A stretch of 64,000 bases of DNA from the NCBI RefSeq assembly GCF_026240015.1, contig NZ_JAPIUX010000003.1, positions 1 through 64,000 on the forward strand, read 5' to 3'. This DNA comes from Acetobacter farinalis (GTDB taxonomy: Bacteria; Pseudomonadota; Alphaproteobacteria; Acetobacterales; Acetobacteraceae). The notes below the pieces were generated by a model. It did no database searches. It was not told where the DNA came from and was given only the letters and a program-made list of their open reading frames with translations. A program made the translations under genes and the position numbers. Below, piece after piece: positions 25,264 to 34,524 of this stretch (the stretch's first letter is position 1; every line of letters begins with the position of its first letter).

Positions 25264-26910
25264 TCAGACGCGCAGAACATGCACGTCCACCAGCGGACGC
25301 TTCTGAAGTTTGCGGCCAAGTGCGCGGCGCAGCGCGGTTTTGGCGGCATCACGGAAAGCCTGGTCATCCCCGCGCAGTTCATCCGGAATCACGTCAATCG
25401 CATTGGCGAATTCTTCGCGCACGCGCACGCTTTCCAGATCATCCGGGTCCAGCAGGCCGGGTGCGCTGACTTTGGGCTCACCAATCACGAAGCCTTCATC
25501 ATCCACCGCGAAGCTGGCAATCACCACACCGTTGAACAGCATCTTGCGGCGTGCCGCCAGAACACCACCGTTCATGGGCAGCAGACGGCCCCCATCCAGC
25601 GCCAGACGGCCGCTCGGGGCGGTATCCACCACTTCAACCTTGCCGGGGGACAGACGCAGGATATCCCCATCTTCCAGCAGAATCGGGGCAATTCCTTTTT
25701 CCTGTGCCAGAGCGGCATGCGCTGTAAGGTGGCGCCATTCTCCATGCACCGGGACGGCATATTTCGGCCGCACCAGATCATACATGGTGCTGACATCACC
25801 CGCCGTTGCATGGCCGGAGACATGCACGAACGCTTCCTTGTCCGTGATCACGGTCACGCCGCGACGGGACAGATTATCCTGCACCGCCATAATGGCGCGC
25901 TCGTTCCCCGGAATCATGCGGCTGGAATAAATGACCGTATCGCCCTCACCGAGGGACACATTCGGGTGCATATCCAGCGCAATACGGGAGAGAGCTGAAC
26001 GCGGTTCACCCTGACTGCCGGTAATGATCATGACGAGCTGATTATCAGGCACATCATTCACATCCTGTTCCGTCAGGAACGGCAGCACCCCGGAGAGATA
26101 CCCGCATTCACGCGCCGCCACATCCAGATTGCGCAGGGAGCGGCCAACCAGCACCACCGTGCGGCCCGCAGCCTGTGCCGCCATGGCAATGGTTTCCACG
26201 CGCGCCACGTTGGAGGCAAAGCAGGTGACAGCAATGCGCCCCTTCAGCCCGCTGATCAGGTCCGTCATGCTCCGGCGGACTTCAGCTTCGGACTGGGATG
26301 GGCCGGGCTTCATGACGTTCGTGCTGTCACACACCAGCGCCAGAACGCCTTCATCCCCCACTTCCTTCAGACGCTTGATGTCTGTCGGCGGGCCGACCAG
26401 CGGATCCGGATCCAGCTTCCAGTCCCCCGTATGCACCACAACGCCTTCCGGCGTGCGCAGCACAACAGCCTGCGCTTCCGGCACGGAGTGGGTTACGGGA
26501 ATGAATTCCAGATCAAACGGGCCGACTTCAAAGCGGCCGGCACACGGAATAACGTGAATGAGCACCTGCTGGAGCAGGCGCGCTTCCGCCAGTTTGCGGC
26601 GCAGCACAGCCGCGGCAAACGGTGTCAGATAAACCGGGCACTGCAGCAGCGGCCACAAATGGGCCACGGCCCCAATATGGTCTTCATGCGCGTGGGTAAT
26701 TACCAGCCCGGCAAGCTTGTCCTTGCGCTCGGCAATAAAGGTGGGGTCGGGCACCAGGATTTCCGCTTCCGGGGTGTCGTTCCCGCTGAAGCCAATCCCG
26801 CAATCTATGGCCAGCCAGGTTTCCCCAAGGCAATAGAGGTTCAGATTCATGCCGATCTCACCCGTCCCGCCTAGAGGCAGAAAGGCCAGACCGCCGTTCT
26901 CTTCTTTCAT
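25264..26910 (-). CDS. rnj: Ribonuclease J
   Basis: The 548-residue metallo-beta-lactamase/beta-CASP ribonuclease has GGTGEIGMNLNLY near the N-terminus, HAHEDHIGAV as zinc motif 2, HTGDWKLD and DSTNVMKPGPSQSE. The beta-CASP part contains GSQGEPRSALSRIA and SGHATAGDVSTMYD. It combines 5'-3' exonuclease and endonuclease activity and matures or degrades RNA; it is widespread in alphaproteobacteria. The start is eight bases after the coaX stop, so it probably shares the nuo-birA-coaX transcript. Confidence 0.92.
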   Translation of the reverse strand: MKEENGGLAFLPLGGTGEIGMNLNLYCLGETWLAIDCGIGFSGNDTPEAEILVPDPTFIAERKDKLAGLVITHAHEDHIGAVAHLWPLLQCPVYLTPFAAAVLRRKLAEARLLQQVLIHVIPCAGRFEVGPFDLEFIPVTHSVPEAQAVVLRTPEGVVVHTGDWKLDPDPLVGPPTDIKRLKEVGDEGVLALVCDSTNVMKPGPSQSEAEVRRSMTDLISGLKGRIAVTCFASNVARVETIAMAAQAAGRTVVLVGRSLRNLDVAARECGYLSGVLPFLTEQDVNDVPDNQLVMIITGSQGEPRSALSRIALDMHPNVSLGEGDTVIYSSRMIPGNERAIMAVQDNLSRRGVTVITDKEAFVHVSGHATAGDVSTMYDLVRPKYAVPVHGEWRHLTAHAALAQEKGIAPILLEDGDILRLSPGKVEVVDTAPSGRLALDGGRLLPMNGGVLAARRKMLFNGVVIASFAVDDEGFVIGEPKVSAPGLLDPDDLESVRVREEFANAIDVIPDELRGDDQAFRDAAKTALRRALGRKLQKRPLVDVHVLRV

Positions 26911-26918
26911 CAGTATCG

Positions 26919-27731
26919 TTATCCTTCTGTCAAAAAATCTTTTTCGATTGTGAGACGCGGCAGGGGATTCCGCCCCGCCAATATCCGCAGGCCGTTCAGG
27001 GTCAGCATTGAATCCACATGATCAAACACCGTCGTACCTTCTGAGAAGAGCGGAGCCAGACCGCCAGTTGCGAGCACCTTCATGGTCTGCCCGACTTCCA
27101 GCCTGATCCTCTCGACGATCCCCTCGATCAAACCGACATACCCCCAAAACACGCCTGACCGCATGGCCGCGACCGTATTGCGCCCGATGACGGACTCCAC
27201 CGCCGGGCGGCCAACGCCTATTCTTGGCAACCGTGCGGCTGCCTGATGCAGGGCCTCAACCGAAAGATTGATGCCCGGCGCGATCACGCCACCGCAATAA
27301 CTGCCTTCCACATCCACCACATCAAACGTTGTGGCGGTTCCAAAATCAATCACTGTCAGCGGACCACCGTACAGATGGTGTGCCGCAAGTCCGTTTAACA
27401 GGCGGTCCACCCCGACTTCGTCCGGGTTATCCATTTTGATGGAAAAGCCCCAGTCCAGCCGGGCCGACGCCAGCAGCGGCTCTACCGCAAACCACTGGCG
27501 GCACAGGGTGCGCAGGTGGTACAGGGCCGCAGGCACCACGGTGCCAATCACAGCCCCTTCAATATCATCCGCCACAATACCCTGCATCTTCAGCAGGGCC
27601 AGCAGCCAGACGGCATATTCATCAGACGTGCGCTGGGCCTGCATGGTAATGCGCCAGACACCCCGCCATTTTTCACCATCATGCACGGCAAACACGACAT
27701 TCGTGTTCCCTGCATCAATGACGAGAAGCAA
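26919..27731 (-). CDS. coaX: Type III pantothenate kinase
   Basis: The 270-residue protein starts MLLVIDAGNTNVVFAVHDG, the acetate/sugar kinase-like phosphate loop of CoaX. GVDRLLNGLAAHHLYGG, VIDFGTATTFDVV and ATGGLAPLF follow in the expected order. It makes the first step from pantothenate to CoA and is insensitive to CoA feedback. Its start overlaps birA by 17 bases. The birA-coaX-rnj order is common downstream of nuoN in alphaproteobacteria. Confidence 0.92.
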   Translation of the reverse strand: MLLVIDAGNTNVVFAVHDGEKWRGVWRITMQAQRTSDEYAVWLLALLKMQGIVADDIEGAVIGTVVPAALYHLRTLCRQWFAVEPLLASARLDWGFSIKMDNPDEVGVDRLLNGLAAHHLYGGPLTVIDFGTATTFDVVDVEGSYCGGVIAPGINLSVEALHQAAARLPRIGVGRPAVESVIGRNTVAAMRSGVFWGYVGLIEGIVERIRLEVGQTMKVLATGGLAPLFSEGTTVFDHVDSMLTLNGLRILAGRNPLPRLTIEKDFLTEG

Positions 27732-28482
27732 CGTCAGCCCCGTGTTGTGCCAGCAGGATATCTCCTGTTGCGATCGTTTTCATTCCATCTTCCGTCTCAA
27801 GCAGAAGCCGGCCATCAGCGGCAAGCCCTGCAAACTGGCCCTTTTCATAAGTAGTCCCGCCGCTTACGACAAGGGGCGTGCCAACAGGATGCGCCCGTTT
27901 GCGCCATTCTGCACATAAAGCGGCAAACCCTTCACGGTTCCAGACATCACACCAGTTCGTCAGATGTGCAAGAATGGCCCGCGCCACATCGGCGGAAGAC
28001 GGCACGGGACCGTAATCCCCCAGCGCGCCCGCTTTCCGGCCAATCTGCGCCTCCTGCGGGGGCTGTGCAAGGTTGGCCCCCATGCCGATGACCAGCATGG
28101 TCCCTTCCCGCTCGATCAGAATACCCGCCAGCTTCTGTCCATCAAGCAGAATATCATTGGGCCATTTGATCATCAGATGCTTACGGGCGGCAGGAACGCT
28201 CTCTGCCAGCCCTTCAAAAAACGCCAGAGAGGCCACGAAGGGCCATCCGCCCAGCGCGTCCGCCCCTGCTTGCCCTGCATCCAGCAGAACGGAAAACGCC
28301 AGGCTCTGCCCGGCATTCGCCCAAGCCCGCCCCCGACTGCCTCGCCCCTTTGTCTGGTGGTGTGCAAGCAGCGCCAGACCCGGAGCCTCTCCGGCCCGGG
28401 CACGCTCAAGGCAGATATCAGAGGTTGATGTCAGTTCCTCATAACATTCCAGCCGCCAGGCGGCCGCCTCCGGCTGCGTCAT
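27715..28482 (-). CDS. birA: Biotin-[acetyl-CoA carboxylase] ligase, no DNA-binding domain
   Basis: The 255-residue biotin protein ligase has TSDICLERA, the biotinyl-AMP loop QTKGRGSRGRAWAN, KWPNDILLDGQKLAGIL and a small SH3-like C-terminal domain (GGTTYEKGQFAGLAADGRLLLE). It lacks the N-terminal helix-turn-helix of E. coli BirA, so it does not act as a repressor. It attaches biotin to BCCP. It overlaps nuoN by four bases and coaX by 17. Confidence 0.9.
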   Translation of the reverse strand: MTQPEAAAWRLECYEELTSTSDICLERARAGEAPGLALLAHHQTKGRGSRGRAWANAGQSLAFSVLLDAGQAGADALGGWPFVASLAFFEGLAESVPAARKHLMIKWPNDILLDGQKLAGILIEREGTMLVIGMGANLAQPPQEAQIGRKAGALGDYGPVPSSADVARAILAHLTNWCDVWNREGFAALCAEWRKRAHPVGTPLVVSGGTTYEKGQFAGLAADGRLLLETEDGMKTIATGDILLAQHGADVASRH

Positions 28483-29921
28483 CCGCCAAGAGCCAGAGCA
28501 GCCTGCCGGGCCAGAGCCATCAGCGGGCCAAGAGCCAGAACAAAGAACACGGTTGCCAGCCCCATGCTGCCCGAAACAAACACAAGGCTGCGTGCTGGCT
28601 GGTCCAGCCTCTCAGCAGAGGCATCAAAATACATAACCTTCACCACCCGCAGATAATAATACGCACCAATCACACTCGAGAGTGCCCCGATCCCGACCAG
28701 CACGTAAAGACCGGATTGCCATGCGGCGGCAAAAACCATCAGTTTGCCGAAAAAACCAGCCAGCGGCGGCGCGCCAACCATGCTGAACATGAACACCGCC
28801 AGCGCCGCCGCCAGACCGGGGTCTGTCCGCCCCAGCCCGGACAGATCGGCAAGGGATGTCACCTCCCGCCCTTTGCGCCGCATGGCGGTGATCACGGCGA
28901 ACACCCCGGCGTTCATAACGAGATAGGCCGCCAGATACACCAGCGTGGCCCGCACGCCATTGGTGGACGCCGCAGCCAGACCCATCAGCGCATACCCCAT
29001 GTGACCAATGGAGGAATAGGCCATCAGGCGCTTGATATTGGTCTGCGGAATGGCCGCGAGCGCGCCGTAAACCATGGAGAGGATGGACAGCGTTTCAATC
29101 AGGATCTGCCAGCGGGGGGCCATGGCCCCGAACGGACCGCTCATCACCCGCAGCAGCAGCGCAAAAGTTGCGAATTTGGGAGCACCCGCCATATAGGCTG
29201 TCACAGGGGTCGGGGCACCCTGATACACATCCGGCGTCCACATATGGAACGGCACGACGGAAAGCTTGAAGCACAGCCCCACAACAAGAAACACAAGGCC
29301 GACCATCAGCCCCACAGGCAGCGCTGTGGTCTGCTGAATGGCCGCAATCAGCCCGCTGTACTCCATGGTTCCGGCGTAACCATACACCAGAGACATGCCA
29401 TACAGCAGCAGGCCGGACGCCAGAGACCCCAGCACGAAGTATTTCAGCCCGGCTTCGGAGGAGAGCACGTCATCCCGTTCCAGAGCAGCCAGAATGTAGA
29501 TGGAGAGTGAGGATAGCTCCAACCCGACAAACAACGTCATCAGATTGGCTGAAGAGGCCATGATCATGGCCCCCACTGTTGAAAACAGGATCAGCACCGC
29601 TGTTTCAAAAGGCAGGGGCGCACGCTCGTCCGTGCGGTAGCTGACTGTCAGCAGCAGAGCAACCAGCCCGCCCAGCAGAACCAGAATTTTCATGAACCGG
29701 GCGAAGCTGTCATTCACGAACGTGCCCGCGTAGGCTGCACCATCCGGCGAGAGGGCCACCAGCACCGCGCACCCCACAAAGGCCGCGATGCTCAGAACGG
29801 TGCAGGCCCCAATTCCCTTCCCCGGCCGCTGAAGCACACCAAACACAAGGATAACCAGCCCTGCCAGGGCAAGCGTGATTTCCGGCAGAGCCAGTATCCA
29901 GTTGACTGACATCGCGTTCAT
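28479..29921 (-). CDS. nuoN: Complex I subunit NuoN
   Basis: The 480-residue antiporter-like membrane subunit shows NuoN-specific segments: ALPEITLALAGL near the start, VGLELSSLSIYILAALERDD, SSEAGLKYFVLGSLASG and FKLSVVPFHMWTPDVYQG, in which Lys and Pro belong to the proton channel. About 13-14 membrane segments are expected. The ATG at 29921 overlaps a TGA of an 18-codon frame at the place where nuoM should end. This is clearly NuoN and not NuoM. Confidence 0.93.
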   Translation of the reverse strand: MNAMSVNWILALPEITLALAGLVILVFGVLQRPGKGIGACTVLSIAAFVGCAVLVALSPDGAAYAGTFVNDSFARFMKILVLLGGLVALLLTVSYRTDERAPLPFETAVLILFSTVGAMIMASSANLMTLFVGLELSSLSIYILAALERDDVLSSEAGLKYFVLGSLASGLLLYGMSLVYGYAGTMEYSGLIAAIQQTTALPVGLMVGLVFLVVGLCFKLSVVPFHMWTPDVYQGAPTPVTAYMAGAPKFATFALLLRVMSGPFGAMAPRWQILIETLSILSMVYGALAAIPQTNIKRLMAYSSIGHMGYALMGLAAASTNGVRATLVYLAAYLVMNAGVFAVITAMRRKGREVTSLADLSGLGRTDPGLAAALAVFMFSMVGAPPLAGFFGKLMVFAAAWQSGLYVLVGIGALSSVIGAYYYLRVVKVMYFDASAERLDQPARSLVFVSGSMGLATVFFVLALGPLMALARQAALALGG

Positions 29922-29974
29922 TGCACGGCACTCCGTTCAGAGCGGAAGGAAACTGAAAAAACAGTGTGACTCAT
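29918..29974 (-). pseudogene. 18-codon frame at the nuoM position, possible deletion remnant
   Basis: The ATG at 29974 follows GAGG with six bases between, right after the nuoL stop. The frame encodes 18 residues (MSHTVFSVSFRSERSAVQ), and its TGA overlaps the nuoN ATG as ATGA. Start, ribosome site and stop coupling are what a full nuoM gene would show, with the interior gone. It could also be a chance frame in a 61-base spacer; the peptide is not recognisable as NuoM. Confidence 0.35.
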
Positions 29975-29982
29975 CTGCCGCC

Positions 29983-31935
29983 TCATCCACACAGAGCCAC
30001 GGTCAGCACCACGACAAGACCCGCCAGCATGGTAAAGGCATACAGCGCGATGGACCCTGTCTGCAGGCGGACAGCATCGACCGCGCCACTCGCGGTTGCC
30101 CGCACCAGATCACGCGGGAGGCCTTCCACTGCCCCTTCTTCCCCATCTTTCCATAGGAAACGGGCAATGGCGGCATAGGGCTTTACGAAAATATGTTCAT
30201 ACAGCTCATCAAAATACCATTTGTTGAGCAGGAACCGGTACACAGGCCCACAGGAACGGGCCAGAGCCTCAGGCAGCCCCGGAGAGGCGATGTAGAACAG
30301 GAAGGCCAGTGCGATACCGACCAGCGCCACCAGAGAAGGCAGCAACGCCACCACACCAGGCACCTGCTCAAACGTTTCCATAATGGTGTTTCCGGGGGCA
30401 TTGAAAATGCTGCCCTGCCAGAACGCGCTCTGCTGTGCGCCAATATAGTACGGGGCAAGAACCAGACCACTCACCACAGCGCCGATCGCCAACAGCACCA
30501 GAGGAACGCTCATGAAAAGCGGGCTTTCATGCGCGGCATCCCGCTTCTGCACATCGGCCGGAGCACGGTGGAACACCAAAAACAGCAGACGCCAGCTATA
30601 AAAGGCTGTGAGAAAGGCCGTTATAACCCCCAGCATCCAGGCATAGTGGCTCATGCGGCCATCAGCAGCCCACAGGGCATTCAGAATAGCGTCTTTCGAC
30701 CAGTATCCGGCAAAGGGGAAAACACCTGCAAGCGCCAGACTGCCAATCCACATCACGCCATAAGTCAGCGGCAGTTTTTTCCACAGGCCTCCCATACGGA
30801 ACATATTCTGTTCATCATGCATGGCGTGGATAACGGACCCCGCCCCGAGAAACAGCAGCGCCTTGAAAAAGGCATGTGTTGTCAGGTGAAAAATCGCAAC
30901 CTGATACGCACCCACACCCACGGCGGCAAACATGTAACCAAGCTGGGAACAGGTGGAATAGGCAATGGTCCGCTTGATGTCCGGCTGCACCATGCCGACA
31001 GTGGCGGCAAAAAAACAGGTTGTGGCACCAATGAAGATAATAAACAGGCGGGTGTTTGGCGCCACTTCCAGAAGGGGGGACATCCGGGCCATCAGAAACA
31101 CGCCTGCCGTAACCATTGTTGCAGCATGGATCAGCGCGGAAACGGGGGTCGGGCCTTCCATGGCGTCCGGCAACCATGTGTGCAGGAAAAGCTGGGCCGA
31201 TTTCCCCATAGCGCCGATAAACAGCAGAAAGCAGATGACTTCCAGCATGGGGAAAGAGTGCCCGAACAGCGTATAGAACGCCCCGGCAGCCTGCGGCACA
31301 GCCGCGAAAATCTCGTCATACCGCACGGAATGAAACAGAACGTAAATCAGCCCGATGCCCACAATGAAGAACAGATCGGCCACGCGGTTCACCACAAACG
31401 CCTTGATGGCTGCGGCCGTTGCGGCAGGGCGGTCATACCAGTACCCAATGAGCAGATAACTGGCGAGCCCCACTCCTTCCCAACCGAAAAACAGCTGGAT
31501 GAGGTCCGAGGACGAGACCAGCATGAGCATGGCGAACGTGAACAGCGAAAGATACGCGAAAAACCGGTAAACCGGCATGGTTTCATGGCTCATATAGCCA
31601 ACGCTGTAGCAATGAACCAGCAGGGAAACGCAGAGCACCATGGCACTCATGGTGACGGAGAGCGTATCGAACCGCAGGGTCCATGTCGCATGGAAACCGC
31701 CGGCATTCACCCAGTCGGCCAGAGGCACAGCATAGGGACCAAAACCCGATGTCCACCCCCCCCACAGCGCCCCAATTCCGCAAACGGTCGCAGCCCCCAT
31801 GCACAGCAGCGTGACGGCTTTTGCCAGTGTATCGCCCATCAGGCGGCCACCCAGACCCGCCACAACCGCTCCCGCCAGAGGCAGGAGAATAGCTGCGGCA
31901 AACAGGTGAAGATCGGTCTGCATCAGTCCGTTCAT
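29983..31935 (-). CDS. nuoL: Complex I subunit NuoL
   Basis: The 650-residue subunit has the full NuoL length. FFGWEGVGLASYLLIGYWY, the catalytic GKSAQLFLHTWLPDAMEGPTPVSALIHAATMVTAGVFL and TTHAFFKALLFLGAGSVIHAM are present, plus the C-terminal lateral-helix region (LLNKWYFDELYE). It is the distal proton-pumping subunit that contacts NuoM in assembled complex I. The start overlaps the nuoK stop by four bases. The next full gene downstream is nuoN, not nuoM. Confidence 0.94.
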   Translation of the reverse strand: MNGLMQTDLHLFAAAILLPLAGAVVAGLGGRLMGDTLAKAVTLLCMGAATVCGIGALWGGWTSGFGPYAVPLADWVNAGGFHATWTLRFDTLSVTMSAMVLCVSLLVHCYSVGYMSHETMPVYRFFAYLSLFTFAMLMLVSSSDLIQLFFGWEGVGLASYLLIGYWYDRPAATAAAIKAFVVNRVADLFFIVGIGLIYVLFHSVRYDEIFAAVPQAAGAFYTLFGHSFPMLEVICFLLFIGAMGKSAQLFLHTWLPDAMEGPTPVSALIHAATMVTAGVFLMARMSPLLEVAPNTRLFIIFIGATTCFFAATVGMVQPDIKRTIAYSTCSQLGYMFAAVGVGAYQVAIFHLTTHAFFKALLFLGAGSVIHAMHDEQNMFRMGGLWKKLPLTYGVMWIGSLALAGVFPFAGYWSKDAILNALWAADGRMSHYAWMLGVITAFLTAFYSWRLLFLVFHRAPADVQKRDAAHESPLFMSVPLVLLAIGAVVSGLVLAPYYIGAQQSAFWQGSIFNAPGNTIMETFEQVPGVVALLPSLVALVGIALAFLFYIASPGLPEALARSCGPVYRFLLNKWYFDELYEHIFVKPYAAIARFLWKDGEEGAVEGLPRDLVRATASGAVDAVRLQTGSIALYAFTMLAGLVVVLTVALCG

Positions 31936-32255
31936 CCCTTCATCATCGTGACGTCTTCGACCTGGATCGACCCACGGTTACGGAAATACACCGTGACAAT
32001 CGCCAGCCCGATGGCGGCTTCCGCCGCGGCAATGGTGAGCACAAACAGCACCATCACCTGCCCGGAAAGATCCGCATGCGCGGAAGAAAACGCCACAAAA
32101 TTCAGGTTTGCGGCCAGCAGGATAAGTTCCATGGACATGAGAATGATGATGATATTTTTCCGGTTGAGAAAAATACCCAGCACTCCCAGCACCAGAAGGG
32201 CCGCACTCACCACCAGATAAGAGCCCAACCCGATAGGGGCGATTGCCGGTGTCAT
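31932..32255 (-). CDS. nuoK: Complex I subunit NuoK
   Basis: The 107-residue protein has three membrane segments and the conserved Glu residues in SMELILLAANLNFVAF and AAAEAAIGLAIVTVYF, which belong to the E-channel and to the central charge axis of complex I. It overlaps nuoJ and nuoL by four bases on each side. Confidence 0.93.
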   Translation of the reverse strand: MTPAIAPIGLGSYLVVSAALLVLGVLGIFLNRKNIIIILMSMELILLAANLNFVAFSSAHADLSGQVMVLFVLTIAAAEAAIGLAIVTVYFRNRGSIQVEDVTMMKG

Positions 32256-32965
32256 GCGCCTGTCTCCTCTTTTTCCACCGCGGGCTGCCCGGTAGAGCCG
32301 TAAGAGCCCGGAACAGCCGTATCGTAATAGGAGGTTTGGGGGCGCAGGAAACCACCTTGCTCCAACACGTTTTCGCCAAGTGGCACACGCACAAGCACCA
32401 GCGTTTCTTCAGGTGTGCGCGCATGCTGTTTTTCAATATTCTGACGCCGCCCGCTGCCAGTCTGGCGCAGGGTGAGCACAATGGCGCCGATCATGGCGAC
32501 AAGCAGCACCAGCCCGCAGGCCTGAAACAGCAGGACATAATGCGTATAGATCAGTGTGCCGAGGGCTGCGGTATTGGTCAGGCCAGGGGCTGCCTGAAGC
32601 GGCACGCTCACGCCGGCCGGGGCCATGGTCCAGTGGCTCAGCGCCATGATCAGTTCGGCAAACAGAACGCCCCCCACACAGATACCTATGGGGGCGTGCC
32701 GCTGTAATCCTTCCCGCAGTTGCGTGAAATCAATATCCAGCATCATGACAACGAACAGGAACAGCACCGCAACCGCGCCGACATAGACAATGACCAGCAG
32801 CATCGCCAGGAATTCCGCCCCGGCAATCAGGAACAGTCCCGCTGCGTTGAAAAATGCCAGAATAAGAAACAGCACCGCATGCACCGGGTTGCGCACACTG
32901 ATGACCATGGCGGCAGAAAGCAGCAGCACGGCGGCAAAAACATAAAAAACAAGCTGAGCCAACAT
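32252..32965 (-). CDS. nuoJ: Complex I subunit NuoJ
   Basis: The 237-residue protein carries five membrane segments: VFYVFAAVLLLSAAMVIS, NPVHAVLFLILAFFNAAGLFLI, EFLAMLLVIVYVGAVAVLFLFVVMML, HAPIGICVGGVLFAELIMAL and VLLFQACGLVLLVAMIGAIVLTL. The third contains the conserved YVGAVAVLFLF pi-bulge region. A polar C-terminal tail of about 65 residues follows. The ATG is 37 bases after the nuoI stop. Confidence 0.92.
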   Translation of the reverse strand: MLAQLVFYVFAAVLLLSAAMVISVRNPVHAVLFLILAFFNAAGLFLIAGAEFLAMLLVIVYVGAVAVLFLFVVMMLDIDFTQLREGLQRHAPIGICVGGVLFAELIMALSHWTMAPAGVSVPLQAAPGLTNTAALGTLIYTHYVLLFQACGLVLLVAMIGAIVLTLRQTGSGRRQNIEKQHARTPEETLVLVRVPLGENVLEQGGFLRPQTSYYDTAVPGSYGSTGQPAVEKEETGA

Positions 32966-33001
32966 CAGCCGGCCTCCTGCCCCGTTCGGGGCTGCACGGG
33001 G

Positions 33002-33490
33002 TTAACGGTACGGGGCATCGCATTCCAGCCGGCGGGCCAGCAAGGCCTCCCACTGGTCTCCATTCGCAAGGAGCTTCTCCTTGTCGTACATCAACTCTTC
33101 CCGTGTTTCTGTCGCGAATTCGTAATTCGGCCCTTCAACAATGGCATCCACCGGACAGGCTTCCTCACACAGCCCGCAATAGATGCATTTTGTCATGTCG
33201 ATATCGTAGCGCGTGGTGCGCCGGGAGCCGTCATCCCGCTCTTCGGCCTCAATGGTGATGGCCTCCGCCGGGCAGGTTGCCTCACACAGCTTGCAGGCAA
33301 TGCAGCGTTCCTCCCCGTTCGGATACCGCCTGAGCGCATGCTCCCCGCGGAAACGGGGGGAGAGCGGGCCTTTTTCATACGGGTAGTTCAGCGTGACCTT
33401 GGGCTGAAACATCATTTTGAATGTCGAGGCCATACCGCCAACCAGTTCTGCCAGCAGAAATGAGCGGAACGTGCGCTTCAAGGCACTCAT
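33002..33490 (-). CDS. nuoI: Complex I subunit NuoI, 2[4Fe-4S]
   Basis: The 162-residue ferredoxin-like subunit has two CxxCxxCxxxCP clusters: CIACKLCEATCPAEAI and CIYCGLCEEACPVDAI. They hold clusters N6a and N6b, which pass electrons toward NuoB. The N-terminal amphipathic helix (FRSFLLAELVGGMASTFKMMF) lies on the membrane. Its start overlaps the nuoH stop. Confidence 0.94.
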   Translation of the reverse strand: MSALKRTFRSFLLAELVGGMASTFKMMFQPKVTLNYPYEKGPLSPRFRGEHALRRYPNGEERCIACKLCEATCPAEAITIEAEERDDGSRRTTRYDIDMTKCIYCGLCEEACPVDAIVEGPNYEFATETREELMYDKEKLLANGDQWEALLARRLECDAPYR

Positions 33491-34518
33491 CAGTTTACCC
33501 CTCCCACCTGCGGCAAAAGCCCTGTGGCCATCAGGAACCCTGCGGTTGCAATCATCCAGACCAGTGAGAGCGGCAGAAACACCTTCCAGCCAAGACGCAT
33601 CAGCTGGTCATACCGGAAGCGGGGGAAGGTCGCCCGGATCCAGATAAAAACGAAGAGACAGAAAAGAATTTTAAAAATCAGCCATAGTGGGCCGGGAATC
33701 CATGTGAACGGTGCCAACCCCAGCGGCGGCAGCCACCCTCCGAGGAACAGAATGCTGATCATGCCTGACATCAGGATCATGTTCGCATATTCGCCAAGGA
33801 AGAAGAGACCGAACGCCAGCGAGGAATATTCCACGAAGAACCCGGCCACGAGTTCACTCTCTCCTTCCGGCAAGTCAAACGGAGCGCGGTTGGTTTCCGC
33901 AAGTGCCGAGATGAAGAAAACGATAAACATCGGGAACATCGGCAGGCAGAACCAGACATGGCGCTGCGCGAGCACGATATCATTCAGGTTGAGACTACCC
34001 ACAGCCAGCAGGACAGAAACGATCACCAGCCCGATGGACACTTCATAAGACACCATCTGCGCGGCGGAACGCAGGCCACCGAGAAAGGCATATTTCGAAT
34101 TGGACGCCCACCCGGCAATCAGAATTCCGTAGACACCAAGAGAAGAAATGGCGAGCAGATAGAGAATACCCACATTGATATCCGCCACGGCCAGACCATT
34201 CCCCGTGGGAATGACGGCCCAGGCCAGCATGGCGAGTGAGAAGGTCAGGAAGGGGGCGAAAAGGAACAGCGCCCGGTTGGCTCCAGCCGGAATAACCGTT
34301 TCCTTCATGATCATCTTGATGGCATCCGCAAAGGCCTGAAGCAGACCAAACGGGCCATTCACGTTCGGCCCGCGCCGCCGCTGCATGGCCGCCATCACCT
34401 TGCGTTCCATCAGCGTCAGATACGCCACACCAATCAGCAGCGGGACCAGAACAGCCAGCGTTTCCAGCAGCATCAGGATAATCTGGCCCGCCAGGGTATG
34501 ATAAAAAAACTGTGCCAT
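33490..34518 (-). CDS. nuoH: Complex I subunit NuoH
   Basis: The 342-residue membrane subunit has AYLTLMERKVMAAMQRRRGPNVNGPFGLLQAFADAIKM, the conserved quinone-chamber region, and later ALAETNRAPFDLPEGESELVAGFFVEYSS, both hallmarks of NuoH. About eight membrane helices are expected. It starts six bases after the nuoG stop. Confidence 0.95.
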   Translation of the reverse strand: MAQFFYHTLAGQIILMLLETLAVLVPLLIGVAYLTLMERKVMAAMQRRRGPNVNGPFGLLQAFADAIKMIMKETVIPAGANRALFLFAPFLTFSLAMLAWAVIPTGNGLAVADINVGILYLLAISSLGVYGILIAGWASNSKYAFLGGLRSAAQMVSYEVSIGLVIVSVLLAVGSLNLNDIVLAQRHVWFCLPMFPMFIVFFISALAETNRAPFDLPEGESELVAGFFVEYSSLAFGLFFLGEYANMILMSGMISILFLGGWLPPLGLAPFTWIPGPLWLIFKILFCLFVFIWIRATFPRFRYDQLMRLGWKVFLPLSLVWMIATAGFLMATGLLPQVGGVN

Positions 34519-34524
34519 TCGCCC

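Noticed and set aside
28479..29921. Whether the gene here could be nuoM and not nuoN
   Set aside because: The ALPEI start, SSEAGLKYFVLGSLASG and VPFHMWTPDVYQG are NuoN features, so NuoM is the one missing.
30193..32220. A 675-codon open frame on the plus strand opposite nuoL and nuoK
   Set aside because: It is the shadow of nuoL, and the translation (rich in His, Gln, Arg, Asn) has no domain.
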